DNA of 64,000 nucleotides from G965216695 sp965216695 (GTDB lineage: Bacteria > Pseudomonadota > Gammaproteobacteria > Pseudomonadales > Azotimanducaceae): contig OZ244212.1 of NCBI GenBank assembly GCA_965216695.1, positions 1,302,001 to 1,366,000 of the forward strand. Direction: 5' to 3'. Below, piece after piece: positions 43,199 to 51,553 of this stretch. A model generated the notes under the pieces. It saw nothing but the letters and a program-made list of their open reading frames with translations, searched no databases and was not told the origin of the DNA. Numbering within the stretch: the stretch's first letter is position 1; every line of letters begins with the position of its first letter. The translations under genes and the position numbers were made by a program.

Positions 43199-43545
43199 GT
43201 CTAAGCCATGTCCTCCGCTATGTGTGCGTCCGAATTTGAAGGCGGACAGTGTCCCCGAAGTGCTCGCTAGCGGTCAATCGCCCGCGCGGGCGGGAATTTG
43301 CGGCGTCGTTCGCACCGGTGGCGAGAGGCTACGCGCACCGCGAACGCGCCAAGCAATTTATTTTTTAAAAATCAGTATACTAGGGCGCAAAATTGTAAGA
43401 CTTCGGAAGTACGGAGACGACGCAGGACGCGGCGCGCTGTACAGCGCAGCACCGGCCGGTATCGCCGGTCGGACGCAACGTTCTCGGCGGAACCGTGTTT
43501 GCGCGCATTGTCATGCGCCGCAATCGAAGCGAGGCTGATCGAATC
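43199..43545. other. Divergent regulatory region with structured leader
   Basis: About 347 bases between the peroxiredoxin and the aspartoacylase-family lipoprotein. It contains an AT-rich block (43351-43382) ending in TATACT, then a GC-rich stretch with inverted repeats GCGCTGT/ACAGCGC (43434-43447) and ACCGGC/GCCGGT (43451-43469). No gene was recognised. Confidence 0.55.
43376..43381 (+). promoter_or_regulatory. Candidate -10 element (TATACT)
   Basis: TATACT closes an unusually AT-rich block (including TTTATTTTTTAAAAATCAG) in otherwise GC-rich sequence. No consensus -35 is present, though an upstream A/T tract could help RNA polymerase. It would give a leader of about 155 bases for the downstream lipoprotein gene. 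Confidence 0.4.
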
Positions 43546-44994
43546 ATGGACTGCTCGGGCACAACTCAACGCTACGCCGCACTCGTCGTGCTGTGCGCGT
43601 GGTTGTCTGTGCTGTCCGCATGCCAACGCGAGACGGCATGGAAATTCGGCGCAACGCCCGCGCCGCAACCGAGTTTGGCCGACATCGTGATCGCCGCGCC
43701 GCCCGTCGTTGGCCGGCGGTTGCCCCCGGTGCTTGCACCCGTCGTGCAGATTCTCGATCCCCAACCCGTAAAGGTCGAAGCCCCGCCGACCGAGCCTGAA
43801 TCGCCCCCGCGGGAAGCCAGCGTCACGGTCGTCGCAGCGGCCGACAGCGAAGCGGAAGAAGCAAGTGGGGACGCGCCCGAAGAAGAAACGCTGGTAGAAG
43901 TCGAGGCGCCTCCGGTGCCCGTAGAGTCGCTCAACGACGCGGACTTCGAGATCCTGGGCGACGTCGTACCACCGCAAACACTGAAGCAGCTGACCTGGTT
44001 CGCAAGCGAGACGTTCGCCGGCAAAGGCATTCCAACGCCGGTGCTCGTAGTGAATGGCGCAACGCCCGGTAAGACCCTATGCCTCACCGCGGCGGTGCAC
44101 GGTGACGAACTCAACGGTATCGAAAGCGTGCGCCAGGTGATGCACGGAATAAACCCGGAGAAGCTCACCGGCGTGCTGATTGGTGTACCCATCGTCAACA
44201 TGCAGGGATTCCAACGACACTCGCGGTACCTGCCGGACCGTCGCGATCTGAACCGATTCTTCCCGGGCAACCCTAAAGGCAGCAGTGCATCACGCATTGC
44301 GCATTCGCTGTTCACGCAGATCATCACGCACTGCGACGGCCTCGTGGACCTACACACCGGGTCATTCCACCGCACCAACCTGCCGCAGCTACGCGCCAAC
44401 CTGGACATGGACGGGATCGTACAGCTGACCCAGGGATTCGGATCCACCGTTATTCTGCACAGCGAGGGCGGTATCGGCACACTGCGCCGAGCTGCAACCG
44501 ACGTGGGCATTCCTGCGGTAACGCTCGAGGCCGGCGAACCGCTTCGACTGCAGGAAGACGAAGTGAAGCACAGCGTCAAAGCCCTGTTCACACTCCTCGA
44601 CACACTGGGCATGCACAACAAGCGGAGTCTGTGGGGTAACCCCGAACCCGTGTACTACACATCCCAATGGGTGCGGGCCGACCAGGGCGGCATTCTGCTG
44701 AGCCGGGTAAAACTGGGAAAAGCCGTAAAGCCTGGCGATCTGCTCGGCACCGTGACCGATCCGATCAGCAACGATCAGGCTGAGATCCGCTCACCCTGGG
44801 CCGGCCGCGTGATCGGCATGGCGCTGAATCAGTTCGTAATGCCCGGCTTTGCGACCTTCCACGTCGGTATCGCCGCTGAGGTCGACGAAGCGACCGGTGA
44901 AACAGCGGCCGAAGCGGCTGTTGCACAAGCCGATTCGCAGGACACCACAGACCACGTACCGCTACCCGAAGACGACCTCGATCGGTCCGAGTAA
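43546..44994 (+). CDS. Lipoprotein of the succinylglutamate desuccinylase/aspartoacylase (M14-like) family
   Basis: A 482-residue protein. An N-terminal signal (YAALVVLCAWLSVLSAC) ends in a lipobox with Cys26, followed by Gln, which favours outer membrane sorting. An acidic Pro-rich linker (about residues 40-140) leads to the zinc-amidohydrolase domain: HGDELNGIE (H185, E188), RRDLNRFFPG and VDLHTGSF (H270), the metal-site pattern of AstE/AspA enzymes. The C-terminal barrel (LGKAVKPGDLLGTVTDP) is lipoyl-like. An ATG at 43495 would add non-conserved residues. Family members are usually cytosolic, so this location is unusual. Confidence 0.83.
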   Translation: MDCSGTTQRYAALVVLCAWLSVLSACQRETAWKFGATPAPQPSLADIVIAAPPVVGRRLPPVLAPVVQILDPQPVKVEAPPTEPESPPREASVTVVAAADSEAEEASGDAPEEETLVEVEAPPVPVESLNDADFEILGDVVPPQTLKQLTWFASETFAGKGIPTPVLVVNGATPGKTLCLTAAVHGDELNGIESVRQVMHGINPEKLTGVLIGVPIVNMQGFQRHSRYLPDRRDLNRFFPGNPKGSSASRIAHSLFTQIITHCDGLVDLHTGSFHRTNLPQLRANLDMDGIVQLTQGFGSTVILHSEGGIGTLRRAATDVGIPAVTLEAGEPLRLQEDEVKHSVKALFTLLDTLGMHNKRSLWGNPEPVYYTSQWVRADQGGILLSRVKLGKAVKPGDLLGTVTDPISNDQAEIRSPWAGRVIGMALNQFVMPGFATFHVGIAAEVDEATGETAAEAAVAQADSQDTTDHVPLPEDDLDRSE

Positions 44995-45001
44995 GGCGAC
45001 C

Positions 45002-45017
45002 TGACGCGGGCGCGTCA
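45002..45017. terminator. Inverted repeat between convergent genes
   Basis: TGACGC pairs with GCGTCA around GGGC, overlapping the stop codon of the NUDIX gene and lying eight bases after the lipoprotein stop. It is a possible bidirectional terminator without T-tracts. Confidence 0.35.
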
Positions 45018-45695
45018 GCGGCGAGCGAACTCCGGCTGTTCGTAGTGCGCCACGCGCGTGGACCGGCCCAGAACACACACCTCCCGAAACTGGTAGATCA
45101 CCGCTGCGGTGGGCGCCGCAATCCAGTCGTCGCCTACGGGCATACGCAAAATCGGTCGATCGGGCTCGTCGGCCGGTTCCAATACTGGCGCATCGTCGCG
45201 CATGAACTCGCTGACGGGAATGCGGTGGAGCGACGACACCTCCGCGGGATTGCCTTCTGCATGCGGCAACGCGCCACCCCACACCACGATCGGCCTAATC
45301 CGGAAACCCGACCGCGTTACAAAGTCGTCGAGCCGCCCGAGCACCGCGCCGCGGTCGAGACGTACCCCTGCCTCCTCGTCGAGTTCGCGCAACGCCGCCT
45401 CCACCGCCGTTTCGCCCGGGTCGACCCGGCCGCCCGGAAACGCCCACTGGCCGGGATGGTTCGAAAGCGCCTGGGAACGTCGAGTAAGCATCAGTGCTGG
45501 TGCCGATTGCCAGTCATCAAACGCGGGCAATTGTCCGACCCCGGCACCATGGCCCAGCTCTGTAACCAGCACGGCAACGGCCGCCTCGCGCAGCCCATCG
45601 CTTGCCGCCTGTTCGGTACGAAATCGCCCCAGATTGGTTGAAATTCGCGACCGGAGTCTGGAACCTTCTTCGATGACCACGGCTTCGTCAGACAA
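45015..45695 (-). CDS. NUDIX hydrolase (CoA pyrophosphatase-like)
   Basis: A 226-residue protein with a complete NUDIX box (GGRVDPGETAVEAALRELDEEAG, following QWAFPGG) at about residues 85-109. LTRRSQALSNHPGQWAFPGG resembles the NudL/CoA pyrophosphatase group. The ATG at 45695 lies inside the start of the divergent EamA gene by 23 bases, so a later start (for instance GTG at 45680) or a later EamA start is possible. Confidence 0.87.
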   Translation of the reverse strand: MSDEAVVIEEGSRLRSRISTNLGRFRTEQAASDGLREAAVAVLVTELGHGAGVGQLPAFDDWQSAPALMLTRRSQALSNHPGQWAFPGGRVDPGETAVEAALRELDEEAGVRLDRGAVLGRLDDFVTRSGFRIRPIVVWGGALPHAEGNPAEVSSLHRIPVSEFMRDDAPVLEPADEPDRPILRMPVGDDWIAAPTAAVIYQFREVCVLGRSTRVAHYEQPEFARR

Positions 45696-46587
45696 CCCTC
45701 ACGCGCAGGTCCCGAACGAGCGCCAGGCAATCCTGTACGCTCTGGCGGCGGTTGCGCTCTGGTCCACAGTCGCCACCGGGTTCAAGCTGGGTCTGCAAAC
45801 CATGACCGTACTGCAACTGCTTACCGTGGGCTGTGCGTGGTCGTGCATCGTCTTCCTGGTTGCGGCAATCTGGACTAATCAGTGGCGGCCATCGGCCACC
45901 GATCTGCGCTGGAGCCTCGGGCTGGGCTTGCTGAATCCGCTTGCCTACTATCTGATACTGTTTGCAGCCTACCACCGTTTGCCCGCGTACGTGGCCCAGC
46001 CCCTGAATTACACGTGGGCCATCACACTCGCGCTGCTCGCAATCCCGTTGCTCAAACAGATACCCACGCGCCGTCAGCTGGCAGGAATTCTGGTGAGTTA
46101 CACCGGTGTCGTCGTGTTGCTAACAACTGCGGCGGAGTCAACAACGCAGCAGCCACTCGACTGGCCCGGCGTCGGTCTTGCACTTGCGAGTACGCTGCTT
46201 TGGTCGATCTACTGGCTGCTGAACGCGCGAACGCCGTTGCGCCCGGTGCTGCTCATGCTCTGGAGCTTCGCCCTCGCCACACCGATCGTTGCGGCCATCT
46301 GCTGGCAAGTCGACGGCCTGCCCCAGCTTACGCTGCAGACGCTGGGCTTCGGTGCGTGGGTAGGCGTGGTGGAAATGGGGGTGGCGTTTCTGCTCTGGCA
46401 GGCGGCCATGCGCCGCACGCGCAACGCGGCCCGGATCGGTCAGCTGATTTTTCTGTCCCCGTTCGTGTCTCTCTGGATCATTCGCGTAGTGCTCGAAGAA
46501 CCCGTCGGTGCAGCGGCGTTTGCCGCACTGGCGATCATCGTCAGCGGCATCGTACTTGCACGACCCGCGATGCGGCAGATACCTTAG
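45673..46587 (+). CDS. EamA family (DMT superfamily) transporter
   Basis: A 304-residue protein with about ten transmembrane helices in two EamA repeats: first from ILYALAAVALWSTVATGFKLGL to about residue 150, second from GVGLALASTLLWSIYWLLNAR onward. QPLNYTWAITLALLAIPLLKQ and FLSPFVSLWIIRVVLEEP are the paired signature helices. The substrate is unknown. An SDR gene follows after 26 bases. Confidence 0.87.
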   Translation: MTTASSDNPHAQVPNERQAILYALAAVALWSTVATGFKLGLQTMTVLQLLTVGCAWSCIVFLVAAIWTNQWRPSATDLRWSLGLGLLNPLAYYLILFAAYHRLPAYVAQPLNYTWAITLALLAIPLLKQIPTRRQLAGILVSYTGVVVLLTTAAESTTQQPLDWPGVGLALASTLLWSIYWLLNARTPLRPVLLMLWSFALATPIVAAICWQVDGLPQLTLQTLGFGAWVGVVEMGVAFLLWQAAMRRTRNAARIGQLIFLSPFVSLWIIRVVLEEPVGAAAFAALAIIVSGIVLARPAMRQIP

Positions 46588-46613
46588 CCAGTGGAAACAG
46601 ACCGGAGGCGCTG

Positions 46614-47351
46614 GTGAGCAACGACGTAGCGATGGTAACGGGCGGTGCAACGGGCATTGGGGCCGCCACAGCATCGCGATTGGCAGACGCCGGCCTGAAA
46701 GTGGTGATCTGTGATGTGAACGCCAACGACGGCGAGCCTCTAGCCGCGCGGCTGAACGGCACGTTTCTTCACTGCGACGTTACCGATCTCGAATCCGTAA
46801 CCTCTGCAGTCGAACGGTGCGCGCAGGAAGTTGGACGCCCGCGTTTCGCGCATTTGAACGCGGGCATCATGACCGTGCCAACGGGCAATGCGTTCCTGCC
46901 GATCGAACAGGTCGAGCCAGCGCAGTACCGGCGCATTCTCGGCGTTAATCTGGACGGCGTGTTCCACGGTATGAAAGCCTTGTTGCCGACGATCCGCGAC
47001 CTCGACGGCGCGATTACCGTAACCGCCTCGATCGCCGCATTCGGCCTGCTGCCAATCGACCCGCTCTACAGCGCCACCAAACACGCTCTCGTTGGTTTCG
47101 TGCGCAGTATTGCCGCCGCCAACGCAGACGCAAGCATCCGAATCAATGCGATCTGCCCCGGCGTCGTCGACACCGCGATCGTTCCCGACGCATTCCGCGA
47201 TCCGGCTACGATCATGCCGCCGGACGAGATGGCTGCCGAAGTCGTCGACCTGCTACTGCGCGCGCCGACCGGCGACATCCGGGCAAAGATCGCCGGACAC
47301 GCAGCCTTCACCGTACCTGCCATCGACGTCAACGCGCTCGCAGGTTCCTGA
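46614..47351 (+). CDS. SDR family NAD(P)-dependent oxidoreductase
   Basis: A 245-residue short-chain dehydrogenase. The cofactor loop is TGGATGIGAATASRLA and the aspartate of CDVNANDG suggests NAD rather than NADP preference. LNAGIM replaces NNAG, and the catalytic residues are S in TASIA and YSATKHA. It starts at GTG (46614) with GGAGG six bases upstream. It converges on, and overlaps by 23 bases, the haloalkane dehalogenase gene. Confidence 0.9.
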   Translation: MSNDVAMVTGGATGIGAATASRLADAGLKVVICDVNANDGEPLAARLNGTFLHCDVTDLESVTSAVERCAQEVGRPRFAHLNAGIMTVPTGNAFLPIEQVEPAQYRRILGVNLDGVFHGMKALLPTIRDLDGAITVTASIAAFGLLPIDPLYSATKHALVGFVRSIAAANADASIRINAICPGVVDTAIVPDAFRDPATIMPPDEMAAEVVDLLLRAPTGDIRAKIAGHAAFTVPAIDVNALAGS

Positions 47352-48237
47352 GCCAGTCCGCAAGCGCTTGACCAATCTCGGCCGGTGAGTCTTCCTGAAT
47401 GAAGTGACTGCCGGCAACCGTTACTTCCGTCTGGTTCGGCCAGGAGCGGCAGAATTCGCGCTGCGCGCCCGTTAGAATCGCGCCGGGTTCAGCATTAACG
47501 AAGAGTTTCGGCATCGGCGCGGCAGCCATCCATTCGGCGTACGCGTTCGCGATCGCAACCACGTCCTCGGGTTCACCGCCAACAGGAATCTGGCGCGGCC
47601 AGGTCAACGTCGGCCGGCGATCCTCACCCGGGGTTTCGAAGGGCCGGCGGTACACCGCCATCTCCTCGTCGGTCAGGTCCCGCAACACCGAACCTGGTAG
47701 CACCCGCTCGACGAACACATTGTTGTCGAGAACCATCGACTCACCGGCCTCGGAGCGGAAGCCCTGGAACACGCCGCGCGCCGCTTCGGGCCATTCGTCC
47801 CACGATACGGGACGCACAATCGCCTCCATGTAGCAGACTCCGCCTACCGCGTCGCGGTGTTCGTTGGCCCAGTGGAAGCCGAGCGCACTGCCCCAGTCGT
47901 GGATCACGAAGATTACGCGGTCCACCACGCCCAGCTGAGCGAGCGCGTCGCTGAAATACGCGTAGTGTTCCGCAAACGTGTAACGTTCGGGACCTGGGTC
48001 GTCGAGTTTGTCGGAATCGCCCATGCCAACCAGATCCAACGCGATGCATCGGCCGTAAGGCGCAGCGTGTTCGATGATGTTGCGCCAAAGGTAAGACGAC
48101 GTGGGATTGCCGTGCTGAAAAATGATCGGGTCGCCATCGCCGACCTCGCTGTACGCCATCTGTTTCCCGCGAACTTCCACATACTGTTTCGGCAGCTCGG
48201 CCGCGCTGATGACACCGCTCGTTTCGCCCATCGTCAT
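47329..48237 (-). CDS. Haloalkane dehalogenase (LinB-like, HLD-II)
   Basis: A 302-residue alpha/beta hydrolase cleaving carbon-halogen bonds. All active-site residues of LinB are conserved at a constant offset of +6: nucleophile D114 (HDWGSALGF), acid E138 (CYMEAIVRP), base H278 (GSHFIQEDSP), and halide-binding N44 (HGNPTSSYLWRN) and W115. The match extends through RRPTLTWPRQIPVGGEP. Its ATG overlaps the stop of the upstream crotonase gene (ATGA), so the two are translationally coupled. Natural substrates of such marine or soil dehalogenases are often unknown. Confidence 0.93.
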   Translation of the reverse strand: MTMGETSGVISAAELPKQYVEVRGKQMAYSEVGDGDPIIFQHGNPTSSYLWRNIIEHAAPYGRCIALDLVGMGDSDKLDDPGPERYTFAEHYAYFSDALAQLGVVDRVIFVIHDWGSALGFHWANEHRDAVGGVCYMEAIVRPVSWDEWPEAARGVFQGFRSEAGESMVLDNNVFVERVLPGSVLRDLTDEEMAVYRRPFETPGEDRRPTLTWPRQIPVGGEPEDVVAIANAYAEWMAAAPMPKLFVNAEPGAILTGAQREFCRSWPNQTEVTVAGSHFIQEDSPAEIGQALADWLRNLRAR

Positions 48238-49022
48238 TCCCCCTTGAACGCCGGTTTGCGCTTCTCAATGAATGCGTGCAGCCCCTCCTGTCCGTCCGCA
48301 GTTACCGACAGTCCGGCTATGGCGCGCGCTTCGAGCTCCATCTGGGACTCGAGGGTTTGCTCGAACGTACCGTTGAGCAACGTTTTCACGGCACCCAGCG
48401 CACGCGTTGGCCCCGCCGCCAGCTGCCCGGCCAACGCCATCGCCTCATCCAGCACGGCGTCGTCGGCAACGACGCGATTGACGATGCCCCACTCCAGCGC
48501 TTCCGTGGCGTTCAGCACCCGGTTGGTCAGCATCAGTTCGCGCGCACGGCGGTCACCGATCTTGCGCGGCATGTAGAACGTGGAGCTGCCGTCCGGTGAC
48601 AGCCCGGCTTTCGTATACGCCATAGTGAACACCGCGCGTTCGGCACAGACGGCCAGATCGCACGCCATCACCAGCGAGAATCCTGCACCGGCCGCCGTGC
48701 CATTAACCGCAGCGATCACCGGTGCGTCTGTTCGCGCAAGACGCGACAACCCGATGTGCAGATCGCCCGCCATCTTCTTCATCAGACTTTGCGCGCCCGC
48801 GCCAGCTTCGGCAAAGCTCAGCAGGTCGCCCCCGGCGCAGAACATCTTGCCGGCACCGGTCAACACCACGGCGCGCACGGACGGGTCGTCGTCGGCCTTC
48901 AGTGCCGCATCCGAGAATTCCGCCGCACCGAGCGGGTTCATGGCATTGGCCGCATCCGGCCGATTGAATGTGATGACCGCGACGTTGTCTTGCACATCGT
49001 ATGTCAGTGTTTCGTAGCTCAC
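48234..49022 (-). CDS. Enoyl-CoA hydratase/isomerase (crotonase)
   Basis: A 262-residue crotonase. Oxyanion-hole regions GKMFCAGGDLLSFAEAGA and NGTAAGAGFSLVMACDLAV are intact, and PRKIGDRRARELMLTNRVLNA follows. The start is GTG at 49022, where the conserved YETLTYDVQDNVAVITFNRP begins; a purine-rich GGGGGACGA lies upstream. Longer frames to 49232 carry non-conserved sequence and would run into the divergent acyl-CoA dehydrogenase promoter. It is coupled to the haloalkane dehalogenase. Confidence 0.9.
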   Translation of the reverse strand: MSYETLTYDVQDNVAVITFNRPDAANAMNPLGAAEFSDAALKADDDPSVRAVVLTGAGKMFCAGGDLLSFAEAGAGAQSLMKKMAGDLHIGLSRLARTDAPVIAAVNGTAAGAGFSLVMACDLAVCAERAVFTMAYTKAGLSPDGSSTFYMPRKIGDRRARELMLTNRVLNATEALEWGIVNRVVADDAVLDEAMALAGQLAAGPTRALGAVKTLLNGTFEQTLESQMELEARAIAGLSVTADGQEGLHAFIEKRKPAFKGE

Positions 49023-49241
49023 TGCCGTCGTCCCCCGTGTAATCGTTTGTGGCCACAACCGTCGGCGACCCGTTCGCCGCATTAGACCGCCCCCCCAGCT
49101 AGCCCGCAACCGCACGACACGTCCGGCGAGCGGCGCATACCCCTCTCGCTGCCCGCGGCGGGCGCTTCCGCGATGCCACCACGCAGGCAGTTTGCTAAGC
49201 TGCGCGGCCGATACCCGTACCCGAGCGACCACGGACCCGCC

Positions 49242-50411
49242 ATGGACATTGAGCTTTCAGCCAACGATCTAACGTTCGCCGACGACGTGGAGGCATTTCT
49301 GACGGAGAACGCCTTTGACCGTAGCTCCGACTACAACGCGTGGCGCACCCAATGGTTCGAGAAAGCCAGAGCAAAAGGCGGCTGGGACGTGCCCAAATGG
49401 CCGGAAGCGTTCGGCGGACCGGGATGGTCGCCCACCCAGCACTACATCTGGGAACGCGCAACCGCAAAGCATCAGACTCCGTGGGATCTGCCGTTCGGAC
49501 TGGGCATGTTGGCACCAGTGCTGATGGCCTACGGATCGAAGGCGCAGCAAGAGCGGTTTCTGCCGGACATCCGCGCCCGCAAAGTCAACTGGTGCCAGGG
49601 CTATTCCGAACCGGGCGCCGGCTCTGATCTGGCGAGCCTGAAGACCCGGGCGGTGCTCGATGCCGCCGAAACGCACTACGTCGTGAACGGCACCAAAATC
49701 TGGACCACGCTCGCACACATTGCCGACTGGATGTTCTGCTTGACGCGCACGGACGACACCGGGCCCAAACAGCAGGGCATCACGTTTCTGCTGATCCCGA
49801 TGAAGCAGAAAGGCATAGAAGTGAAGCCGATCATTACGCTCGGCGGCGCGCATACCGTCAACATGGTGCACCTGACCGACGTCGAAGTGCCGGTGGAGAA
49901 CCGCGTAGGCGAAGAAGGTCAGGGCTGGACGTACGCAAAAGGTCTTCTGCAACACGAACGTACCGGGTTGGCCGGTATTTCGCGTTCCCTGGTTGCACTG
50001 GAGGAGCTGAAGCGCAACGCGCGCAAGGTTGCGCGCGGCAATGGCACACTGTTGGACGACCCCGCGTATCGGGCGAAGGTCGCGGACCTGGAAGTGGAGC
50101 TGATGGCAACCGAGTTCACGGAGCTGCGCAGCCTCGCATCCGCCGCGGCCGGCACCGATCCCGGTCCCGAGTCGTCCATCCTGAAGCTGAAGGGTACCGA
50201 CATCCAGCAGCGCATCCAGCGCCTGACCGTAGAAGCCGGCGGGCAGTACAGCGCTGCCTGGGGCGCCACAATGCCCGGCCACCGATTCGCGCGGGCCGGC
50301 ATGAGCGGGTATCTGTCCAGCCGCGCGTACAGCATCTACGGCGGTGCGAGCGAAGTACAGCGCGACGTGATCGCGAAAAACGTGCTCGGCATCAAGCGGA
50401 GCAAGTCATGA
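49242..50411 (+). CDS. Acyl-CoA dehydrogenase family protein
   Basis: A 389-residue FAD enzyme. WCQGYSEPGAGSDLASLKTRA, VNGTKIWTTLAHIADWMFCL and the C-terminal RAYSIYGGASEVQRDVIAKNVLG are the FAD- and substrate-binding landmarks. The C-terminus resembles the actinobacterial FadE-type partners that form alpha2beta2 heterotetramers for steroid or branched substrates. The stop overlaps the next acyl-CoA dehydrogenase (ATGA), supporting a two-subunit complex. Confidence 0.92.
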   Translation: MDIELSANDLTFADDVEAFLTENAFDRSSDYNAWRTQWFEKARAKGGWDVPKWPEAFGGPGWSPTQHYIWERATAKHQTPWDLPFGLGMLAPVLMAYGSKAQQERFLPDIRARKVNWCQGYSEPGAGSDLASLKTRAVLDAAETHYVVNGTKIWTTLAHIADWMFCLTRTDDTGPKQQGITFLLIPMKQKGIEVKPIITLGGAHTVNMVHLTDVEVPVENRVGEEGQGWTYAKGLLQHERTGLAGISRSLVALEELKRNARKVARGNGTLLDDPAYRAKVADLEVELMATEFTELRSLASAAAGTDPGPESSILKLKGTDIQQRIQRLTVEAGGQYSAAWGATMPGHRFARAGMSGYLSSRAYSIYGGASEVQRDVIAKNVLGIKRSKS

Positions 50412-51553
50412 ACTTTCAGTTGAGCGAGGAGCAGACCCTCCTGGTAGACAGCGTCAGCCGATTCGTCACTGACAATTACGGTCTCGATGCCCGCACCGAG
50501 CTCGCCGCATCGAGCGACGGTTTCAGTCCGGCCCACTGGCAGCAGTTCGCCGAACTCGGTTGGCTGGCCCTGCCCTTCGACGAAGCCGACGGTGGCTTCG
50601 GCGGCAATCAGGTGGACACCATGTTGCTGTTCGAGCAATTCGGCCGCGGTCTGGTACTGGAACCCTACCTCGCGACGGTCGTGCTCGCCGGCGGTGCGCT
50701 GCGCCGAAGCAGCAATGGTGCGCTGAGACAGCGGCTGATTCCAAGGATTGTGGACGGATCGACACGCATGGCGCTGGCTTTTGCTGAGCCGCAAGCGCGA
50801 TTCGACTGTCACGATGTGGCCACGCGTGCGGAACGCGACGGCGACGGGTTTGTATTGCGCGGCGCCAAGTCTATGGTCGCGAACGCCGAGGGGGCCGCGC
50901 AGATCATCGTCAGCGCGCGCACGTCCGGCGCACAATCGGACCGTCAGGGAATCACGCTATTCGCCGTCGATGCGGCTGCCGAAGGCCTCAATTGTCAGCA
51001 CTTTCCAACCGTAGACGGCCATCGTGCCAGCGAACTCACGCTGGACGGCGTTCGCGTGGAGGCTGACGCCGCGGTGACGGAGATCGACCGGGGTTTTCCG
51101 GTGCTCTTCGACACGATCATGGACGGCATTCTGGCAGTCAGTGCGGAAGCCGTGGGCGCTATGGAGATTCTCTACAAGGACACCGTGGAATACACGCAGC
51201 AGCGCGAACAGTTCGACCACCCGCTTTCCGACTTTCAGGTGCTGCAACACCGCATGGTCGACATGTTCATGGAATACGAGCAGTGCAAGTCACTCCTCTA
51301 CCGCGCCACGTTGGAAACGGCGCAACAGGGCGCGGCCGCTCAGCGCACCATTCACGCGCTGAAGTATCTCGTTGGTAAGACCGCGTACTTCATCGGTGAA
51401 AACGCGGTACAACTGCATGGCGGAATGGGCATGACGGAAGAACTCGCCGTTGGCCACTACTTCAAACGCCTGCTGGTGCTGGAGGCGATGTTTGGCAACA
51501 CCGACCACCATCTGGAACAATTCGCGCGCGACCAACACTCGGAGGCGGCATGA
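50408..51553 (+). CDS. Acyl-CoA dehydrogenase family protein (partner subunit)
   Basis: A 381-residue protein. It begins MNFQLSEEQTLLVDSVSRF and contains LAFAEPQARFDCHD, VLRGAKSMVANAEGA and a C-terminal NAVQLHGGMGMTEELAVGHYFKRL. This divergent form commonly pairs with a canonical subunit like the one directly upstream, with which it overlaps by four bases. It also overlaps the downstream SDR gene (ATGA). The likely job is oxidation of an unusual acyl-CoA side chain; the substrate is unknown. Confidence 0.92.
   Translation: MNFQLSEEQTLLVDSVSRFVTDNYGLDARTELAASSDGFSPAHWQQFAELGWLALPFDEADGGFGGNQVDTMLLFEQFGRGLVLEPYLATVVLAGGALRRSSNGALRQRLIPRIVDGSTRMALAFAEPQARFDCHDVATRAERDGDGFVLRGAKSMVANAEGAAQIIVSARTSGAQSDRQGITLFAVDAAAEGLNCQHFPTVDGHRASELTLDGVRVEADAAVTEIDRGFPVLFDTIMDGILAVSAEAVGAMEILYKDTVEYTQQREQFDHPLSDFQVLQHRMVDMFMEYEQCKSLLYRATLETAQQGAAAQRTIHALKYLVGKTAYFIGENAVQLHGGMGMTEELAVGHYFKRLLVLEAMFGNTDHHLEQFARDQHSEAA

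Noticed and set aside
43572..44621. Minus-strand open frame of about 349 codons.
   Set aside because: It is antisense to the aspartoacylase-family lipoprotein, whose metal motifs are intact.
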